Shown one piece after another: positions 60,925-64,000 of a DNA stretch of 64,000 nucleotides. Both the position numbers and the translations under genes were made by a program. The stretch is taken from NCBI GenBank assembly GCA_033809515.1, contig JAPXLN010000002.1, forward strand, positions 155,047-219,046. The letters are read 5' to 3'. Each line of letters opens with the position of its first letter. Position 1 is the first letter of the stretch. Under the pieces are notes generated by a model. That model was not told where the DNA came from, ran no database searches, and saw nothing but the letters and a program-made list of their open reading frames with translations. This DNA is from JAPXLN01 sp033809515 (lineage in GTDB: Bacteria > Bacillota > Sulfobacillia > Fermentithermobacillales > Fermentithermobacillaceae).

Positions 60925-62529
60925 CTACTTCTTCGGCGTCTCCTTGTAAGCTGTGCTGACCATCACGATCCCGGTGGGATGCATGATGACACCCTTGACG
61001 CTCGGGTGTACGAACCTGAACTGCTTGGTGTGGAAGAGAGGAATCACAGCTACTTCGTCCTTTATCAGGGAAACTTCAATTTCCTGATAGAGCTTTGCCC
61101 GATTTGCCGGGTCAACCTCTATTTTGGCCTCCTCAATTTTGTCCTGAATGTCAGAGTTGTTGTAGCCTGAAGACATCTGGTTGCCACGGGCGAAGAACGT
61201 CCCGATATAGTTGTCTGCATCGGGAATATCTGCCCACCAGTTACCGTAGTTGGCCGGAATGGTACCCTGGCGCCTGGAAGAGTTGAACACGCCGGACTCT
61301 ACAGGGATTATCTTGAGCTCAATACCGGCCTCCTTGGCCATGGCCTGGAACGCGAGGTTAGCATCACCGATGGTGTCTCCGCCTCCGCGCTGCCACGCCT
61401 CAACCGCAACAGTCTTACCGGTCTCAGCTTGGACCTCGGCTACCAGAGCTTTGGCAGCCTCCAGATCATAGGAGTAGCCCGGCCCTTTGCCCATTTCATA
61501 CGCTCCGGGAATGCCAGGCGTCACAAAGGACGTTGCCACTGTTGCCCTTCCTCCGGGATAGAAGGACTCCACAAACTCCTCCTTGTTGAAGCTGAGCGCA
61601 AGGGCCTTCCGGATCCTTACGTCGGACCACGCCTCATTCGACTGGTTTATGAGGAAGTAGTAGGTGTTGAGAGGATTGGCCTCGAGCAGAGTGTACAGCT
61701 TTGACTCTACAAAGCGGTTGTGGTCTTCCACTCCCACGGCGACTATGTCCAAAGTATTGTTCTCAAACTCCATGATGGCAGTGGTAGATGCAAGGATTCT
61801 GTACCGCACTCCGTCAAGATAGGGAAGACCCTCTTCGAAGTAATCAGGGTTTTTCTCAAGAACGATCTCGTCCTGTGGAGAGTACTTCTTGAGTTTGAAA
61901 GGTCCGGTGCCAACCGGGTTAATCGAGAAATCCTCGCCGGCTGCCTTGACAATGCTCTCTGAGTAGATGGAAGCTGACGGAACCGCAAGGTTCTGAAGGA
62001 ACGGGGCATAGGGCTCCTCAAGCGTCAGTTCAAACTTCAGATCGTCTATCTTTTTGAACCCCGCCAGAGATGTGCTTTTCCCGTCGATTATGTCCTGAGC
62101 GCCCTTAATAGGCTCAAAAAGCCATGCTGAAAGGCCTTTGCCTTCCGGAGACAGCATACGTTCAATGCTAAACTTCACATCATCGGACTTGAGGGTGGTT
62201 TTTCCGTCGTGGAACTTCACGCCTTTCCTAAGCTCGAAGGTGTAAGTCAGACCGTCGGCCGATACCGTAGGCATCTTAGCTAAAAGCTCGGGTTCCAATT
62301 CGGTGGTAGCGCCTTTGTACCTCACCAAAGTGCTGAACATAAGTCGCGCCAGCTCATAGTTCACCAGCATTGTGCTTTCCTGGACATCGAGCCCCTTGGG
62401 GTCGCTTGTCATGTAGTCTTCAAAGATCCCGCCTCTTTTGTCGGCATCGGGATCCTTCTTAGCGCACCCTGCCAGGAGGCTCATTGCCAAAATCAGGGCC
62501 ATAAGGGCCAGCGCCAACCGTTTTGTCAA
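60925..62529 (-). CDS. oppA: Peptide ABC transporter substrate-binding lipoprotein (OppA/DppA family)
   Basis: An SBP_bac_5 family receptor that captures peptides outside the membrane. The signal peptide ends in the lipobox LLAGC, and GLTYTFELRKGVKFHDG is the family core motif near residue 100; KALALSFNKEEFVE and NTYYFLINQ follow. About 534 residues. The frame opens with GTG at 62541, but that GTG is part of the AGGAGG itself, so TTG at 62529 (11 bases downstream) is more likely. It is the first gene of the operon oppA-B-C-nlpC-D-F. Confidence 0.92.
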   Translation of the reverse strand: MTKRLALALMALILAMSLLAGCAKKDPDADKRGGIFEDYMTSDPKGLDVQESTMLVNYELARLMFSTLVRYKGATTELEPELLAKMPTVSADGLTYTFELRKGVKFHDGKTTLKSDDVKFSIERMLSPEGKGLSAWLFEPIKGAQDIIDGKSTSLAGFKKIDDLKFELTLEEPYAPFLQNLAVPSASIYSESIVKAAGEDFSINPVGTGPFKLKKYSPQDEIVLEKNPDYFEEGLPYLDGVRYRILASTTAIMEFENNTLDIVAVGVEDHNRFVESKLYTLLEANPLNTYYFLINQSNEAWSDVRIRKALALSFNKEEFVESFYPGGRATVATSFVTPGIPGAYEMGKGPGYSYDLEAAKALVAEVQAETGKTVAVEAWQRGGGDTIGDANLAFQAMAKEAGIELKIIPVESGVFNSSRRQGTIPANYGNWWADIPDADNYIGTFFARGNQMSSGYNNSDIQDKIEEAKIEVDPANRAKLYQEIEVSLIKDEVAVIPLFHTKQFRFVHPSVKGVIMHPTGIVMVSTAYKETPKK

Positions 62530-63198
62530 CTTAAGGGACACCTCCTTATAAAATCGAGAACGGTTCTCTCAGCGGACGTCCTGGCCTTCTTGCAGGAGTC
62601 CGGGTTTAACTCGCCTGCTCCCCTGGAATTCACCTCCCTCACGAGAATCCCAAGCCTTCCTTCTAAGCCCGCAGCTTAAGTCCAGCCCCCACGTAACCCG
62701 ATCACTGACCGCTTCTGGCGCAAAGAAAACTGATTGGTACAAATACACAACCTTGGCAGATTCATCAGATAACCCGCTTGCTAGAGGTATTCGCCGTGCC
62801 TCAAGAAAGTCCTGTATCACTTTCGTTATTTTTTCAAATTTCCTGTGCACCAGTGATGAGTAACTCGGGTTACCTTCTAGGTCTGGCCCCTAAGTTGCTA
62901 GGCGACTCATGCTTCTACAATATGGTAGGAAAATCCTGTTTAACCCTGCAAGAGTAGAGACGCTTTGAGGGACGTTCATAGGGGGAAGGGCCAAGCAAAT
63001 CTCAAGGAAAACCTGGAGGGTAGGTGTAAGGTTCTTCTTGTGCTCTGTTTTGCGACTCTTCGGTAAAAACAAAGCTAACGTCCTATAATAGTTATTATGT
63101 AAACTAATATTCGTAGGATTGGGATGCCACGTGATGCTAGGACACCATATATCCGGCGAGCCCCTTGAGGGACTATGGGGGACACGCCAAGGTGACAA
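62530..63198. other. Gene-poor gap upstream of the opp operon
   Basis: About 670 bases. The first part should hold the oppA leader, including a palindrome at 62556-62568. Two minus-strand ORFs (62569-62850 and 62890-63198) have no credible ribosome binding site and no recognisable family. The 63050-63120 segment is A+T-rich (CCTATAATAGTTATTATG), which could be promoter DNA. The G+C content rises sharply to the right of about 63200. Confidence 0.5.
62556..62568 (-). promoter_or_regulatory. Palindrome in the oppA leader
   Basis: GAGAAC-G-GTTCTC is a perfect 6-1-6 palindrome 27 bases before the oppA start. It could be an operator or form a small hairpin near the ribosome binding site. No regulator is assigned. 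Confidence 0.4.
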
Positions 63199-63210
63199 TC
63201 ATGGCGTGTC
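63181..63210 (-). terminator. Stem-loop at the end of the right-edge gene
   Basis: GACACGCCA (63181-63189) pairs perfectly with TGGCGTGTC (63202-63210). The TGA stop of the minus-strand gene lies in the loop. No T-run follows on either side. Confidence 0.45.
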
Positions 63211-64000
63211 AAGAGAGGGGCTTTGCGGCCTAATGACGCCGAGTTCGCTGTCACAGCCTCGTTCCAGCTCTCTAGAAAACGCCTCGAAAGCCTCTTCAAA
63301 CATGGACTCGTCGATTGTCCTGAATGTATCGAAGTAGCGGGCGACCAACGGCGAGAGGACCGCGGTCAGCCTAAAAAGACCGGCCTCTTGCAGATCGCCG
63401 CGTCTGGTCGCCGCAGCGGCTTCGCTCCAGTGATCGCGCACAGGGCGCCCAAGAAGGGGGCTTAAGCATCCGCCGGGCGCCACCGCTCCTCCAAGCGCCT
63501 CCTTCACAAGCCAGTGGGCGCTCCAGTCATCTTCCCCCCCATGCTCCTTGCCGCGATACTCGCGCAGCCGATGCCGGCGGCTCATTGCATCGTACAGCGG
63601 CACGAACCGTTCAGCTTCCATAAGGTGCATGACCTCATGGAAAGCAATCTCGACTGCTCGGCCGAGATCAGCCGTCTCCAACGCTGCCAGCGTGATGTGC
63701 CCTGGACCCTCGTTGGCTCCGCCAGATGCTGACCCCCGCCCTCTACTCAACAGCAAATTGATGGTGACATTCGGAAACGGGCTCCCAAGATAGGCTTCCA
63801 GCGCGTCCATCGCCTTGGCGCACCTATGTTCGCTCAGCCTGGTCCGAAGTCTCGACCTAAGTGCCTCAAGCCGGGGAAGATCCTTCTGCCATACGAGGTC
63901 AAATCTCGATTCCATAGCGCGCAAGGCATCCCATAGATTCCGACCTGCCTCGCGACCGACGATTTCCTCAACGCGGGCCCATAGAGATGGATCACCTGCA
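63199..64000 (-). CDS. HExxH-containing protein of unknown family (partial, 5' end outside window)
   Basis: The reading frame is open through the right edge; a TTG at 63924 is internal, because a coding-like sequence (SLWARVEEIVGRE) continues upstream of it. The visible 266 residues contain HEVMH (63625-63639), the zinc-binding motif of gluzincin-type metallopeptidases, in a helix AVEIAFHEVMHLMEAE. Downstream acidic/His residues (KEHGGEDDWSAHW) could give the third ligand. No signal peptide or membrane helix is seen in the visible part. Base composition is clearly richer in G+C (CGC, GCG, CTC codons) than the neighbours, suggesting recent transfer. I do not recognise the family. Confidence 0.65.
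   Translation of the reverse strand, partial: AGDPSLWARVEEIVGREAGRNLWDALRAMESRFDLVWQKDLPRLEALRSRLRTRLSEHRCAKAMDALEAYLGSPFPNVTINLLLSRGRGSASGGANEGPGHITLAALETADLGRAVEIAFHEVMHLMEAERFVPLYDAMSRRHRLREYRGKEHGGEDDWSAHWLVKEALGGAVAPGGCLSPLLGRPVRDHWSEAAAATRRGDLQEAGLFRLTAVLSPLVARYFDTFRTIDESMFEEAFEAFSRELERGCDSELGVIRPQSPSLDTP

Noticed and set aside
62569..62850. 93-residue minus-strand ORF just before oppA
   Set aside because: GTG start without a ribosome binding site, no recognised family, and it lies in the expected oppA promoter/leader; it could be a gene remnant but cannot be supported.
62890..63198. 102-residue minus-strand ORF in the gap
   Set aside because: Composition is unlike real proteins here, and it overlaps the A+T-rich and hairpin segments.
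1..64000. CRISPR arrays, tRNA/rRNA genes, insertion sequences, prophage genes
   Set aside because: No regularly spaced direct repeats, no cloverleaf or rRNA-like sequence, no transposase or integrase was seen by reading; tRNAscan and an IS search would be decisive.

Overview
The window comes from a Gram-positive, endospore-forming, flagellated bacterium, most likely a Clostridia-like member of the Firmicutes (Bacillota) with moderate G+C (about half, by eye). The evidence is SpoVS, a SpoVK-like AAA protein, a DacF-type carboxypeptidase, the Firmicutes gene orders recA-recX-rny-ymdB-spoVS and miaB-mutS-mutL-miaA-hfq-spoVK-hflX-ynbB-lexA, a DinR-type LexA box, PyrR attenuation and Gram-positive ribosome binding sites. 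TTG start codons are unusually common. No rRNA, tRNA, insertion sequence, prophage or CRISPR array was seen. Most of the window is ordinary core chromosome.

Layout. 1-2.1 kb: tail of a probable nucleoside hydrolase and an old-yellow-enzyme/FadH-type flavoenzyme on the opposite strand. 2.3-7.1 kb: pyrimidine operon pyrR-pyrB-pyrC-pyrK-pyrD with a strong promoter and a PyrR-type attenuator; carAB, pyrF and pyrE are absent. 7.1-12 kb: rqcH (minus strand), an orphan ORF coupled to a HAD phosphatase, and a solitary urocanate hydratase. 12-19 kb: a UPF0182 membrane protein, asnS, a RodZ-like protein, a D,D-carboxypeptidase and a catalytically dead-looking deacetylase. 19-24 kb: mrfA-mrfB DNA repair pair (minus strand) and a cell-wall amidase. 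24-35 kb: a compact FtsH-like protease with a separate membrane partner, cinA, thpR, recA, recX, rny, an unknown gene, ymdB, spoVS and a PmbA/TldE-type gene. 34.8-37.3 kb (minus strand): an orphan 73-residue gene with a folded upstream element, and an ADP-forming acyl-CoA synthetase. 37.5-42 kb: a small HTH-like protein, a cysteine desulfurase/thiI pair, and flagellin behind a near-perfect sigma-28 promoter. 42-54 kb: the mismatch-repair/tRNA-modification/hfq cluster ending in convergent lexA. 54.3-55.6 kb: an acidic Pro/Trp-rich protein and a LysM protein with a possible late-sporulation promoter. 55.7-62.5 kb (minus strand): an oligopeptide ABC transporter operon carrying its own NlpC/P60 lipoprotein. 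62.5-64 kb: a gene-poor, A+T-richer gap, then a G+C-richer partial gene with an HExxH motif running off the window.

How the genes work together. Three themes recur: nucleotide supply (pyr), genome maintenance and SOS (recA, recX, lexA, mutSL, mrfAB, cinA), and RNA control (rny, hfq, miaA, miaB, thiI, hflX, rqcH). The opp/NlpC operon looks like a cell-wall-peptide scavenging unit. The least explained items are the FtsH-like pair, the orphan gene at 35 kb with its folded leader, the rny leader, and the HExxH protein at the right edge.
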